DNA of 64,000 nucleotides from Massilia forsythiae (GTDB lineage: Bacteria; Pseudomonadota; Gammaproteobacteria; Burkholderiales; Burkholderiaceae_D), in NCBI RefSeq assembly GCF_012849555.1, contig NZ_CP051685.1, positions 4,216,001 through 4,280,000 on the forward strand. The letters are read 5' to 3'. The notes under the pieces are model-generated. The model ran no database searches, was not told where the DNA came from, and was given only the letters and a program-made list of their open reading frames with translations. Position numbers and translations under genes: made by a program. Positions within the stretch are counted from its first letter, which is position 1. The number at the start of each line of letters is the position of its first letter. Shown piece after piece: positions 20,270 to 29,049 of the stretch.

Positions 20270-20338
20270 CCCAAAGCAGAGATGCGGGCTTTGGGTTATA
20301 GTCCGGCCTTTGCCGTTAACGGCAACTTTGTCCGGACT
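20270..20338. promoter_or_regulatory. Two consecutive inverted repeats upstream of the GNAT gene
   Basis: The first repeat is CCCAAAGC (20270-20277) with GCTTTGGG (20288-20295). The second is nested: a perfect 16-base palindrome TTGCCGTTAACGGCAA (20310-20325) within outer arms AGTCCGG (20300-20306) and CCGGACT (20332-20338). A TATAGT box (20297-20302) lies between them. They may be operators or an RNA hairpin in the acetyltransferase leader; no poly-T follows, so it is not a simple terminator. Confidence 0.55.
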
Positions 20339-20355
20339 CTTTGCGAGCGCATGAA

Positions 20356-20871
20356 ATGAGCATTGACATTCGCCAGGCGACTCCCAGCGACGCGGCGGCA
20401 GCCTGCACGGTGCTGCGCAGGTCGATCGAAGAGGGCTGCAAGGCCGATCACGCGCAGCAGCCCGCCATCCTGCAAGCTTGGCTCGGCAACAAGACGCTGC
20501 AGAACGTGCTGGCCTGGTTTTCCTCGCCCAGCAATTATGCGGTGGTGGCCGAGCGCGACGGCGAGCTGGCCGGCCTGGCGCTGCTGACCCCGGCCGGCAA
20601 GCTGGCCCTGTGCTACGTGGTGCCGGAAGGCTTGCGCGCCGGCGTCGGGCGGCGCCTGCTGGAAGCGGTCGAGCGCGAGGCGCGCAGCCGCAACATCAGC
20701 AAGCTGCACATGCACAGCCCGGCCTCGGCCAGCCCGTTCTTCGAACGCCTCGGCTATGTCAATGCCGGCAAGGACAAGGCGTGCTTCGGCCTGGAATGCG
20801 ATTTCCTGTGGAAGCAGCTGGATGCGTCCACGCCTCCGCTATGCAAGCGTTTCTGTAAATGCGGTGAATAA
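20356..20871 (+). CDS. GNAT-family N-acetyltransferase
   Basis: The 171-residue protein has the GNAT core. A first strand-helix (IDIRQATPSDAAAA) is followed by the acetyl-CoA pyrophosphate loop GLRAGVGRRLLEAVE, which matches the Q/RxxGxG/A motif A, and by the C-terminal FFERLGYVNAG motif typical of the family. It would transfer an acetyl group to an amine; the substrate cannot be predicted. The ATG at 20356 was chosen over an in-frame TTG at 20341. The last 15 residues are cysteine-containing (PPLCKRFCKCG) and unusual. It has its own upstream palindromic region and is followed by a gap before the YcbK-like gene. Confidence 0.88.
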   Translation: MSIDIRQATPSDAAAACTVLRRSIEEGCKADHAQQPAILQAWLGNKTLQNVLAWFSSPSNYAVVAERDGELAGLALLTPAGKLALCYVVPEGLRAGVGRRLLEAVEREARSRNISKLHMHSPASASPFFERLGYVNAGKDKACFGLECDFLWKQLDASTPPLCKRFCKCGE

Positions 20872-20966
20872 GTTGTCTAATTGCATTAACGTTCTGTAAC
20901 ACGAACGCATCTTTTTTCCTGTTGTGCGTTGCGCTATAGTGTGCGCCCCACCATGATGAGTTCGTT

Positions 20967-21620
20967 ATGTCTTCCCGTAGAGAGTTTTTCAACCAAGGCC
21001 TGCGCCTGACCGCCCTCGGCCTGGTGGCCGTTCCCCTGCTGGATGCCGAGGCCGCACAGCGCGCCGCCCAGGCGAATGCGCCCAGCACCGACATGGAGCC
21101 GCCGCCCGACCTGTTCGATGCCCAGGTGGTCGACCGCGACTTCTGGGCCAAGCCGCGCACCCTGACCGTGGTGCGTCCCGCCAGCGGTGAGAAAGCCCAG
21201 GTGCTGTACTGGAAGGATGGCGAGATGATCGATTCCGCCTACCAGGAACTGTGCCACATGCTGCGCGACGTCAACGGCAAGGCGTCGATCCCGATCGATC
21301 CCAAGCTGCTGGAAACCCTGTGGGCGTCGCAAGCCTTCGTGGCGCGCTACGGCCTGGAAAAGCCGCTCGAGATCCTGTCCGGCTACCGTACCCCGGCGTC
21401 CAACAGCCGCCTGATCGAGCAGGGCGTGCCGGCCGCGCGCCAGTCGCTGCACATGTCCGGCAAGGCCGCCGACGTACGCATTGCCGGCCTCACCGAGGAA
21501 GTGCTCGGCGGCCTGGTGCGCAGTTTCCGCCACGGCGGCGTCGGCTTCTATTACCGTTCCGGCCCCAGGGGCGGCTGGATCCATGCGGATACCGGCCTGA
21601 ACCGGACCTGGAAGGGCTGA
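20967..21620 (+). CDS. YcbK-type (DUF882/M15-like) exported peptidase
   Basis: The 217-residue protein begins with a twin-arginine signal, SRREFF, followed by a hydrophobic stretch (LTALGLVAVPLL), so it should be exported folded by Tat. The C-terminal half carries the M15/DUF882 zinc peptidase motifs: SGYRTPASN, then SLHMSGKAADV (the HxxGxAxD zinc site) and GWIHADTG with the last zinc histidine. YcbK-like proteins are periplasmic and linked to peptidoglycan cleavage. A TATAGT box at 20935-20940 may be its -10 element. It stands alone as a transcription unit. Confidence 0.93.
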   Translation: MSSRREFFNQGLRLTALGLVAVPLLDAEAAQRAAQANAPSTDMEPPPDLFDAQVVDRDFWAKPRTLTVVRPASGEKAQVLYWKDGEMIDSAYQELCHMLRDVNGKASIPIDPKLLETLWASQAFVARYGLEKPLEILSGYRTPASNSRLIEQGVPAARQSLHMSGKAADVRIAGLTEEVLGGLVRSFRHGGVGFYYRSGPRGGWIHADTGLNRTWKG

Positions 21621-21792
21621 CCGCCATCCACGGCGCCGTCCCCCGTCCCGCGCGCATGCCGGGCGGATAGACGGCGCACGCTTCTTCGCGAATTTGCTAT
21701 CTTGAAGGGACGGCTCGCGCCGCGCCGGGAAATCGTCGGATTTTCCGTATCAACTTCCGTATCAATCTTCCGGTCACAACGAAAGGGAGGAC

Positions 21793-22104
21793 ATGATGGC
21801 AAGCGTGAATGCACCAACCATGGAACGGCGCCACCTGCCCGAGCGGCGCGCGTCCGTGCGCGAAGGACATGCAGCGATGTCGGCGGTCGACTACATCGCC
21901 ATGGCGCTGTTGATCATCGGCGGCCTGAACTGGGCCATGGTCGGCTTGTTCGACATCGACGTGGTGGCGACCCTGTTCGGCCTGGGCAGCCCGGCCAGCC
22001 GGGTGGTGTATGTGCTGGTCGGCATCGCCGCCCTGTATTCGATCTATACGGCGGCCAAGATGAGCCGCGCCGACAGGCTCGGATGGCACTCCGGATCGGC
22101 CTGA
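21793..22104 (+). CDS. DUF378 family small membrane protein
   Basis: The 103-residue protein carries a polar N-terminus of about 28 residues and then a DUF378 domain. The domain has two predicted transmembrane helices: one around DYIAMALLIIGGLNWAMVGL and another around SRVVYVLVGIAALYSIY. The GGLNWA motif is characteristic of DUF378 (YuzA-like) proteins, whose function is unknown. A GGGAGG ribosome site precedes the ATG at 21793; a second ATG follows directly. Its 3' end overlaps the phosphoesterase start by 22 bases, so the two are probably co-translated. Confidence 0.88.
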   Translation: MMASVNAPTMERRHLPERRASVREGHAAMSAVDYIAMALLIIGGLNWAMVGLFDIDVVATLFGLGSPASRVVYVLVGIAALYSIYTAAKMSRADRLGWHSGSA

Positions 22105-22547
22105 TCTCCGATACCCACGGACTGCTGCGTCCGGAGGCGCTCGATTACCTGGCCGGCTGCGACCATATCGTGCATGGCGGCGATATCGGCGGGCCGGACA
22201 TCCTCGAGCGTCTTGCAGGGCTGGCGCCGCTCACGGTCGTGCGCGGCAACAACGACATGGCGCCCTGGACTGCGGCGCTGCCGCTGACCGCGCGCCTCGA
22301 ATTCGGGGGCGTGGCGCTGTATGCCGTGCACGACATCGCCGACCTCGACATCGACCCGGCGGCGGCCGGCGTGCGCGTGGTGGTGTCCGGCCATTCGCAC
22401 CGCCCGGCCTGGGCCGAGCGCGGCGGGGTGCTGTACGTGAATCCCGGCAGCGCCGGGCGGCGCCGCTTCAGCCTGCCGATCGCGGCCGGCGAATTGCTGA
22501 TCGAGGAAGGCCGGGTGACGGTCAACCTGGCGACGCTGGCGGCGTAG
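22083..22547 (+). CDS. YfcE/MJ0936-type metallophosphoesterase
   Basis: The 154-residue protein has all metal-binding motifs of the calcineurin-like phosphoesterase superfamily: LISDTHG near the N-terminus, GGDIGGPD, RGNND and GHSHRP, followed by NPGSAGRRR typical of YfcE-like members. These small enzymes hydrolyse phosphodiesters or phosphomonoesters with two metal ions in the cytosol. The ATG at 22083 lies inside the end of the DUF378 gene, giving a 22-bp overlap. The physiological substrate is unknown. Confidence 0.93.
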   Translation: MALRIGLISDTHGLLRPEALDYLAGCDHIVHGGDIGGPDILERLAGLAPLTVVRGNNDMAPWTAALPLTARLEFGGVALYAVHDIADLDIDPAAAGVRVVVSGHSHRPAWAERGGVLYVNPGSAGRRRFSLPIAAGELLIEEGRVTVNLATLAA

Positions 22548-22682
22548 GGGCGACGCGCGTTCCGCTGCGGCATGGCTTGCGGCGCTCGACGGCGGCCAGG
22601 CAAGCCGTGCTGGCCCGGCGCGGCAAAATGCCTTAGCATACGCGCCGTTTCCACCATTCTTGCGCTTGCCGCGATCGCCCTC

Positions 22683-23099
22683 ATGAGCCAGCCACCCGCC
22701 AACGACAGCGCCGACCGTCCCCGTTTCCGTCCTGTGCCCTGGACCGCGCTGGAAACGCCGCAGGACGTCGAACTGTGGATCGCCGAGCACAACCAGACCA
22801 TGCAGGAAACCATCCGCCCGCAGGAAACCGGCGTCGGCGTGCGCTTTCGCCTGGCCGTCGGCGGCGACGTTTACATGCAGACCACGGCCGACGCCGTGCT
22901 CCTCGACATCGAGCCGGACGCGGCCTGGATCGCGCCGCTGGTGATGGCCGCCACCGGCGCCGAGCAGCCGGCCGGCCAGGTCTGGATCCTGTCCGACGAC
23001 AAGCTGGTGCAGCTGCTGCTGGGCCTGTCGAGCCTGGTGGAAAGTTCGCTGATCGTCACCGGCCACAATTTCGGCAAGCATGCGCGCCGCATGCTCTGA
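22683..23099 (+). CDS. Hypothetical protein, 138 aa
   Basis: I do not recognise the family. The protein is soluble, lacks a signal peptide and is rich in acidic residues. It starts at an ATG in a short AT-poor context without a clear ribosome site. Notable segments are DVELWIAEHNQTMQETIRP, a strand-rich middle (GVRFRLAVGGDVYMQTTADAV) and a helical end (DDKLVQLLLGLSSLVESSLIV). The reading frame has clear third-position GC bias. It lies between the phosphoesterase and the GGDEF-EAL gene with no sign of an operon. Confidence 0.75.
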   Translation: MSQPPANDSADRPRFRPVPWTALETPQDVELWIAEHNQTMQETIRPQETGVGVRFRLAVGGDVYMQTTADAVLLDIEPDAAWIAPLVMAATGAEQPAGQVWILSDDKLVQLLLGLSSLVESSLIVTGHNFGKHARRML

Positions 23100-23386
23100 C
23101 GTCATTTTCCACTGCTTGCGTCGAACAGGCACGAATTTGATGCCTGTGGATTGATCTTCTTCAAGCTCTGTTCATTCTGCTGCACCCTGTTGTGCATCGG
23201 CCGCGCTGCCGGCGCCGCCGTGCGCGCGAACGTTGCATGCCAACGCCGCTTGCCCCATAAAGCGGACGGCAGCGGCAACATGCGCTCGACATGCGCGGCA
23301 CGACCGTGCTAGGCTTTACCGTCAGGCAACATCATCGCGTCACCAATCCAGCGCAACGTCAATCGATAACCGCTTCGCGAGGTGAG

Positions 23387-25513
23387 ATGGACAAGGACGT
23401 GCACATGCCGGCCGCCATGGCCGGGCAGCTCGACAGCGGCATCGGCGCCGAACGGCTGCGCCACGAGCAGGAACAGGCGCGCTACAACGAACTTCACCTG
23501 CTGGCGCCGTTCGGCTATTTCGTGGTCGGCATCGACGGCCGCATCCTGCAGGCCAACCTGGCCGGCGCGCGCATGCTGGGCATCGTGCGCGCCGGGACCG
23601 AGCGCTGCCATTTCCGCGATTTCGTGCGGCGTGCCTGGCGCCCCGGCTTCGACGCCTTCTTCGAGGCTGCCTTGAACAGCCGCACGCCGCAGCGCCACCG
23701 GCTGGAAATGACCTGCGTCGACGGCGGCCTGCCGGCGCCGGTGAAGCTGCTGGCCAGCGCCGACGGCAGCGCCCAGGCCTGCCGCATCGTGGTCGAACCG
23801 GTCGAGCCGCAGGACCAGCTGGCCGCGCTGGAACGCAGCGAGGAACGCTTCCGCCGCATCGTGCATTGCGCCGGCGAGGGCATCTGGGAAATCGACGCCT
23901 TCGGCTTCATCACCTTCGTCAATCCGAAGATGGCGGCGCTGCTCGGCTGCGATATCGAAGACCTGATCGAGCAGCCGCTGGTGCGCTTCATGGACGAGGA
24001 GGGCCGCGCGCGCTTCGAGGCGCACGACGTGCGCCGCCCGCACGCGCAGGGCGAACGGGTCGAGCTGAAGTTCGTGCGCCGCGACGGCGCCGAGCTGTGG
24101 ACCAGCGCCGCCACCACGCCGCTGTTCGACGCCGCCGGCCACTACCTCGGCGCGCTGGCGCTGGTCAGCGACATCACGCGCCAGCGCGCCTCGGCCGAAC
24201 GCATCTGGCACCAGGCCAACTACGACGAACTGACCGGCCTGCCCAACCGCCACATGTTCCGCGACCGCCTGCGCCAGGAAATGCACAAGGCCGACCGCGG
24301 CGCCGGCTTCGCGGCGCTGCTGTTCATCGACCTGGACCACTTCAAGGAAGTCAATGACCGCCTCGGGCATGCGGTGGGCGACGCGCTGCTGGCCGAGGCG
24401 GCGCGCCGGGTCAAGGGCTGCGTGCGCGCTTCCGACACCCTGGCGCGCCTGGGCGGCGACGAGTTCACGGTGATCCTGGCCGGACTGGACCGGGTTGCCA
24501 GCGTCGACCGCATCGCCCAGGCCATCATCGACGCGCTGGCGCATCCGTTCGACCTGCAGGGTGAGTCGGCGTCGGTGTCGGCCTCGGTCGGCATCGCGTT
24601 GTATCCGGCCGACGCGCGCGGCCTGCCCGAACTGCTGTCGTACGCCGACCAGGCCATGTACGCGGCCAAGAACGCCGGCTGCAACCGCTACAGCTACTTC
24701 ACGCCCGACCTGCAGGAAGCGGCGCTGGCGCGCCAGGCCATCGCCCGCGAACTGCGCCAGGCGCTGGCCGAGGGCCAGTTCGAGATCCTGTACCAGCCGA
24801 TCGTCTCGCTGCGCAGCAACAGCGTGCACAAGGCCGAGGCGCTGCTGCGCTGGCGCCATCCGCAGCGCGGCCTGCTGGCGCCGGCGCAGTTCATCCCGTT
24901 CGCCGAGAGCAGCGGCCTGATCGTCGAGATCGGCGACTGGGTGTTCCGCGAAGCGGCGCGCCAGGCCCAGCGCTGGCAGCGCAGCATCGCGCCCGGCTTC
25001 CAGGTCAGCGTCAACAAGTCGCCGGTGCAGTTCCGGCGCGACGCCGCGCTGTACCAGGGTTGGGTGGAAGCGCTGCGCGAACTGGCGCTGCCGCCGCGCA
25101 GCCTGGTGATGGAGATCAGCGAGAGCACGCTGCTGGACGGCGCCGAGCGCGTGGTCGAGCGCCTCGGCAACTACCAGGCGCTCGGACTGCAGGTGGCGCT
25201 CGACCACTTCGGCACCGGGCATGCCTCGCTGGCGCACCTGAAGCGCTACGCGATCGACTTCGTCAAGATCGATTCTTCGCTGGCGGCGCTGGCGGAAAGC
25301 GACAACAGCGAACTGGCCCTGGTCGGCGCCATCGTCGCCATGGCGCACAAGCTGGGCCTGGAAGTGGTGGCGGAAGGGGTGGAGACGCCGGCCCAGCGCA
25401 TGCTGCTCAAGGAAGCCGGCTGCGATTACGCGCAAGGTTTTATATTCGGCAAGCCGATGACGGCGCTGGAACTCGAAACCCTGGCGGCGAACCGGATGGG
25501 CGGCGCCGCCTGA
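23387..25513 (+). CDS. PAS-PAS-GGDEF-EAL cyclic-di-GMP signalling protein
   Basis: From the ATG at 23387, preceded by GAGGTG, the protein has 708 residues. Two PAS domains lie at about residues 30-140 and 150-275. A GGDEF domain follows (about 285-440) with NYDELTGLPNR and the intact RLGGDEF active site. The EAL domain (about 455-700) keeps KAEALLRW, the asparagine in SVNKSPVQF, the glutamate in EISEST, KID and VAEGVET. The DDFGTG loop reads DHFGTG (D606-H607), replacing the second aspartate. The diguanylate cyclase should be active; phosphodiesterase activity is doubtful. No transmembrane segment is present, so it is cytosolic. It is followed by a bidirectional terminator. Confidence 0.95.
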   Translation: MDKDVHMPAAMAGQLDSGIGAERLRHEQEQARYNELHLLAPFGYFVVGIDGRILQANLAGARMLGIVRAGTERCHFRDFVRRAWRPGFDAFFEAALNSRTPQRHRLEMTCVDGGLPAPVKLLASADGSAQACRIVVEPVEPQDQLAALERSEERFRRIVHCAGEGIWEIDAFGFITFVNPKMAALLGCDIEDLIEQPLVRFMDEEGRARFEAHDVRRPHAQGERVELKFVRRDGAELWTSAATTPLFDAAGHYLGALALVSDITRQRASAERIWHQANYDELTGLPNRHMFRDRLRQEMHKADRGAGFAALLFIDLDHFKEVNDRLGHAVGDALLAEAARRVKGCVRASDTLARLGGDEFTVILAGLDRVASVDRIAQAIIDALAHPFDLQGESASVSASVGIALYPADARGLPELLSYADQAMYAAKNAGCNRYSYFTPDLQEAALARQAIARELRQALAEGQFEILYQPIVSLRSNSVHKAEALLRWRHPQRGLLAPAQFIPFAESSGLIVEIGDWVFREAARQAQRWQRSIAPGFQVSVNKSPVQFRRDAALYQGWVEALRELALPPRSLVMEISESTLLDGAERVVERLGNYQALGLQVALDHFGTGHASLAHLKRYAIDFVKIDSSLAALAESDNSELALVGAIVAMAHKLGLEVVAEGVETPAQRMLLKEAGCDYAQGFIFGKPMTALELETLAANRMGGAA

Positions 25514-25547
25514 CCCGGCCGCATCCGGCGCGGCGGCCGCGCCAATG

Positions 25548-25575
25548 AAAAACCGGCGCATCGTGCGCCGGTTTT
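25548..25575. terminator. Bidirectional rho-independent terminator
   Basis: A stem CCGGCGCA / TGCGCCGG with a three-base loop (25553-25571) is flanked by AAAAA on the left and TTTT on the right. It lies between two convergent genes that end at 25513 and 25579, so it can stop transcription from both sides. Confidence 0.9.
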
Positions 25576-25578
25576 CGA

Positions 25579-27255
25579 TCACATGTTCGGATAATTCGGT
25601 CCGCCGCCGCCTTCCGGCGTCACCCACACGATGTTCTGGGTCGGGTCCTTGATGTCGCAGGTCTTGCAGTGCACGCAGTTCTGGGCGTTGATCTGCAAAC
25701 GGTCGCGCCCTTCGTCGGTTTTTACATACTCGTACACCCCGGCCGGACAGTAGCGCTGTTCCGGACCGGCGTACTTGGCCAGGTTGACCTCGACCGGCAC
25801 GTTCGGGTTCTTCAGCGTCAGGTGTACCGGCTGGTCCTCGGCATGGTTGGTGTTCGAGATGAACACCGACGACAGGCGGTCGAAGGTCAGCTTGCCGTCC
25901 GGCTTCGGGTACACGATCGGCGTGTATTCCGCGGCCGGGCGCAGGCATTCGTGGTCGGCATGCTTGTGGTGCAGCGTCCACGGCGCCTTGCCCTTGAAGA
26001 CGATCTGGTCGATGCCGGTCATGATGGTGCCGACGTACAGGCCACGGCTCATCCACGGCTTGAAGTTGCGCGCCACGTGCAGTTCCTCGCGCAGCCAGGA
26101 TTGCTCGAACGCGGCCGGGTAGGCGGCCAGTTCGTCGTGCTGGCGGTTCTCGCCCAGCGCGGCGAAGGCGGCGTCGGCGGCCAGCATGCCGGTCTTGATG
26201 GCGGCGTGGCTGCCCTTGATGCGGCTGACGTTGAGGAAGCCGGCGTCGCAGCCGAGCAGGGCGCCGCCCGGGAACACGGTCTTCGGCAGCGATTGCAGGC
26301 CGCCCGCGGTGATCGCGCGCGCGCCGTAGGAGATGCGCTTGCCGCCCTCGAAGAAGTGGCGGATAGCCGGGTGCGTCTTGTAGCGCTGGAATTCCTCGTA
26401 CGGCGACAAGTACGGATTCTGGTAAGCCAGGCCGACCACGAAGCCGACCGCGACCTGGTTGTTTTCCAGGTGGTACATGAACGAGCCGCCGTAGGTATCG
26501 GAGGCCAGCGGCCAGCCGGCCGTATGGATCACCAGGCCAGGCTGGTGCTTGGCCGGGTCGATCTCCCACAGTTCCTTGATGCCCAGGCCGTAGGTCTGCG
26601 GATCGCGGCCCCTGGCCAGGTCGTACTTGGCGATCAATTGCCGGCCCAGGTGGCCGCGCGAGCCTTCCGCGAACAGCGTGTACTTGGCGTGCAGCTCCAT
26701 GCCGAGCTGGAAGGCGTCGGTCGGCTCGCCGTGGCGGTTCACGCCCATGTTGCCGGTGGCGACGCCTTTCACCGAACCGTCGTCGTTGTACAGCACCTCG
26801 GCCGCGGGGAAACCGGGGAAGATCTCGACGCCCAGCGCCTCGGCCTGCTGGCCCAGCCAGCGCACCAGGTTGGCCAGCGAGATCACGTAGTTGCCGTGGT
26901 TGTTGAGCGCCTTCGGGATCATGAAGGCCGGGGTGGCGTACGACTTGGTCTCGGTCAAGAACAGCACGCGGTCCTCGGTGACCGCGGTATTCAGCGGCGC
27001 GCCCAGTTCCTTCCAGTCGGGGAACAGCTCGGTCAGCGCGCGCGGATCGACCACCGCGCCCGACAAGATGTGCGCGCCCAGCTCGCCGCCTTTTTCCAGG
27101 ACACAGACCGACACCTCGCGGCCCTGCGCCGCCGCCAGCTGCTTCAGGCGGATCGCCGCCGCCAGGCCGCCGGGGCCGCCGCCGACGACGACCACGTCGT
27201 ATTCCATCGCTTCGCGCGGGCCGTATTGTTCGAGGAGTTCGTTGGTCTGAGTCAT
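25579..27255 (-). CDS. etfD: Electron transfer flavoprotein-ubiquinone oxidoreductase
   Basis: The 558-residue protein matches ETF-QO in length and motifs. The FAD-binding VVVVGGGPGGLAAAIRL lies near the N-terminus, and the C-terminal 4Fe-4S ferredoxin-like segment has CPAGVY and the cluster NCVHCKTCDIKDP. ETF-QO takes electrons from electron transfer flavoprotein during fatty-acid and amino-acid oxidation and passes them to ubiquinone at the membrane. It is monotopic; no transmembrane helix is needed. It diverges from the SDR operon across about 205 bp, and the neighbouring genes fit an acyl-CoA/ketone-body theme. No etfAB genes lie nearby. Confidence 0.97.
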   Translation of the reverse strand: MTQTNELLEQYGPREAMEYDVVVVGGGPGGLAAAIRLKQLAAAQGREVSVCVLEKGGELGAHILSGAVVDPRALTELFPDWKELGAPLNTAVTEDRVLFLTETKSYATPAFMIPKALNNHGNYVISLANLVRWLGQQAEALGVEIFPGFPAAEVLYNDDGSVKGVATGNMGVNRHGEPTDAFQLGMELHAKYTLFAEGSRGHLGRQLIAKYDLARGRDPQTYGLGIKELWEIDPAKHQPGLVIHTAGWPLASDTYGGSFMYHLENNQVAVGFVVGLAYQNPYLSPYEEFQRYKTHPAIRHFFEGGKRISYGARAITAGGLQSLPKTVFPGGALLGCDAGFLNVSRIKGSHAAIKTGMLAADAAFAALGENRQHDELAAYPAAFEQSWLREELHVARNFKPWMSRGLYVGTIMTGIDQIVFKGKAPWTLHHKHADHECLRPAAEYTPIVYPKPDGKLTFDRLSSVFISNTNHAEDQPVHLTLKNPNVPVEVNLAKYAGPEQRYCPAGVYEYVKTDEGRDRLQINAQNCVHCKTCDIKDPTQNIVWVTPEGGGGPNYPNM

Positions 27256-27460
27256 TGTCTTGTAGTCTTAAAAAAATTTAAGCACGAGTGTGCACTTTTT
27301 TACTTATGTTTGCAACGCCGAGCGCCATTTTAGGGCAAGTCGCCACCTCGGCAATCGAATGAGCGGTGAATTGTGTAATGATTATGCGTGCGCAACGCAG
27401 CGAACCGGGTGCCGGCGTCGCCGGACGTGTTCGCGGGAATCTGCAGAAGGGGAGCCGACC

Positions 27461-28237
27461 GTGGGTATTGAAGTCAATTTCGAAGGAAAGATCGCGATGG
27501 TGACCGGCGCGTCCAGCGGGCTGGGGGCGCGCTTCGCCAAGGCACTGGCCGGCGCCGGGGCCCAGGTGGTGCTGGCCTCGCGCCGCCTGGACCGGCTCAA
27601 GGAACTGCGCGCGGAAATCGAGGCCGAAGGCGGCGCCGCCCACGTGGTGACGCTCGACGTGACCGACCTGGCCAGCATCAAGTCGGCCATCGCCCACGCC
27701 GAGACCGAGGCCGGCCCGATCGATATCCTGGTCAACAATTCCGGCGTGTCGACCACCCAGCGCCTGCTCGACGTGACCGAGGACGACTACGGCTACGTGA
27801 TGGACACCAACCTGCGCGGTGCCTTCTTCATGGCCCAGCAGACGGCGAAACGCATGATCCAGCGCGCCAAGGGCGACCCCAGGAAGCAGCACCGCATCGT
27901 CAACATCGCCTCGGTGGCCGGCCTGCGCGTGCTGCCGCAGATCGGCGTGTACTGCATGAGCAAGGCCGGCGTGGTGCAGATGACCAAGGCCATGGCGGTC
28001 GAGTGGGGCAAGTACGGCATCAACGTCAACGCCATCTGCCCCGGCTACATCGCCACCGAGATGAACGAGGATTACTTCGACACCGAGCAGGGCCGGAAGC
28101 TGATCGAGATGCTGCCGCGCCGCCGCGCCGGCCGCCCGGAAGACCTGGACGGCCTGCTGCTGCTGCTGGCGGCCGAGGAAGCGCACTTCATCAACGGGGC
28201 CATCATCACCGCCGACGACGGCATGACCGCGCAATGA
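27461..28237 (+). CDS. Short-chain dehydrogenase/reductase (3-oxoacyl-ACP reductase-like)
   Basis: The 258-residue protein starts at a GTG with a strong GGGGAG site; the frame is open upstream but has no better start. The Rossmann motif is TGASSGLG, the NNSG motif follows as LVNNSGVS, and the catalytic residues are the serine of NIASVAGL and YCMSK. The C-terminal CPGYIATEM is typical of classical SDRs. The substrate is not evident, but clustering with a hydrolase and an acyl-CoA thioesterase suggests a fatty-acyl or hydroxyacyl substrate. Its stop overlaps the next start in an ATGA, so it heads a three-gene operon. Confidence 0.9.
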   Translation: MGIEVNFEGKIAMVTGASSGLGARFAKALAGAGAQVVLASRRLDRLKELRAEIEAEGGAAHVVTLDVTDLASIKSAIAHAETEAGPIDILVNNSGVSTTQRLLDVTEDDYGYVMDTNLRGAFFMAQQTAKRMIQRAKGDPRKQHRIVNIASVAGLRVLPQIGVYCMSKAGVVQMTKAMAVEWGKYGINVNAICPGYIATEMNEDYFDTEQGRKLIEMLPRRRAGRPEDLDGLLLLLAAEEAHFINGAIITADDGMTAQ

Positions 28238-29049
28238 GCGGCGCGGCGCCCGCACGGCGCACGCCGCTGTTGATGATCCATGGCCTGCTCGGACCGATCG
28301 ATTACTTCGATCCGGCCCGCGGCCTGCCGCAACTGGACATCCACACGCCCGACATGGCCGGCTACAGCTGCCGGCGCGTCGACACCGAGGGTATCGACCT
28401 GCCCGGCCAGGCGGCCGCGCTGGCGCGCTACCTGCGCGAGCGCATCGGCAGGCCGAGCTGGCTGCTCGGCCACAGCGTCGGCGGCGCGGTCGCGATGATG
28501 GTGGCCGACCTGGAGCCGGACCTGGTACGCGGCCTGGTCAGCGTGGAAGGCAACTTCACGCTGCGCGACGCGTTCTGGTGCGCACGCATCGCGCGGCTGG
28601 ACGAAGCCGAGTGGGCACTGGAGTACGGCGCCATGGAAGACGCGCCGGCCGCCTGGCTGGAAAAGAACGGCATCGAGGCCGGCGACGAGCGCCTCCGCTG
28701 GGCGCGCGAGATCCTCGCCAACCAGCCGTACACGACGGTGCAGTCGATGGCGCGCTCGGTGGTGAGCGCGACCGGTGCCCCGGACTGGCTCGATTTGGTG
28801 CGGCGCGTGCTGGTGCGCGGCACACCGCTGGTCCTGTTCGCCGGCGAGCTGTCCGCCGCCGGCTGGGATGTGCCGGAATGGGTGCTGGCGGCGGCGCGCC
28901 GGGTCGTGGCGCAGCCGAAGACCGGCCACATGATGATGCTCGAGGATCCGGCGAACTTCTGCCGGATGCTGGGGGCGATCGTCGAAGGGGAGGCCGGCGC
29001 CACGCCGCCTCCGGACATGGATGTTCTTAACGAAGCAAGGCAACGATGA
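28234..29049 (+). CDS. Alpha/beta-fold hydrolase
   Basis: The 271-residue protein has the alpha/beta-hydrolase signatures: the oxyanion-hole HGLLG near the N-terminus, the nucleophile elbow GHSVGG, and the C-terminal catalytic histidine in KTGHMMML. Where most relatives have an aspartate after strand 6, this one reads VLFAGELS, so a glutamate may be the catalytic acid. The ATG overlaps the SDR stop and the gene end overlaps the thioesterase start, both by four bases. An esterase or thioesterase-like role on small acyl substrates is likely, but the substrate is unknown. Confidence 0.87.
   Translation: MSGAAPARRTPLLMIHGLLGPIDYFDPARGLPQLDIHTPDMAGYSCRRVDTEGIDLPGQAAALARYLRERIGRPSWLLGHSVGGAVAMMVADLEPDLVRGLVSVEGNFTLRDAFWCARIARLDEAEWALEYGAMEDAPAAWLEKNGIEAGDERLRWAREILANQPYTTVQSMARSVVSATGAPDWLDLVRRVLVRGTPLVLFAGELSAAGWDVPEWVLAAARRVVAQPKTGHMMMLEDPANFCRMLGAIVEGEAGATPPPDMDVLNEARQR

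Noticed and set aside
23309-26569. Minus-strand open frame spanning the GGDEF-EAL gene and ETF-QO
   Set aside because: It crosses two genes and a terminator and reads in the wrong frame of ETF-QO; no domain is present.
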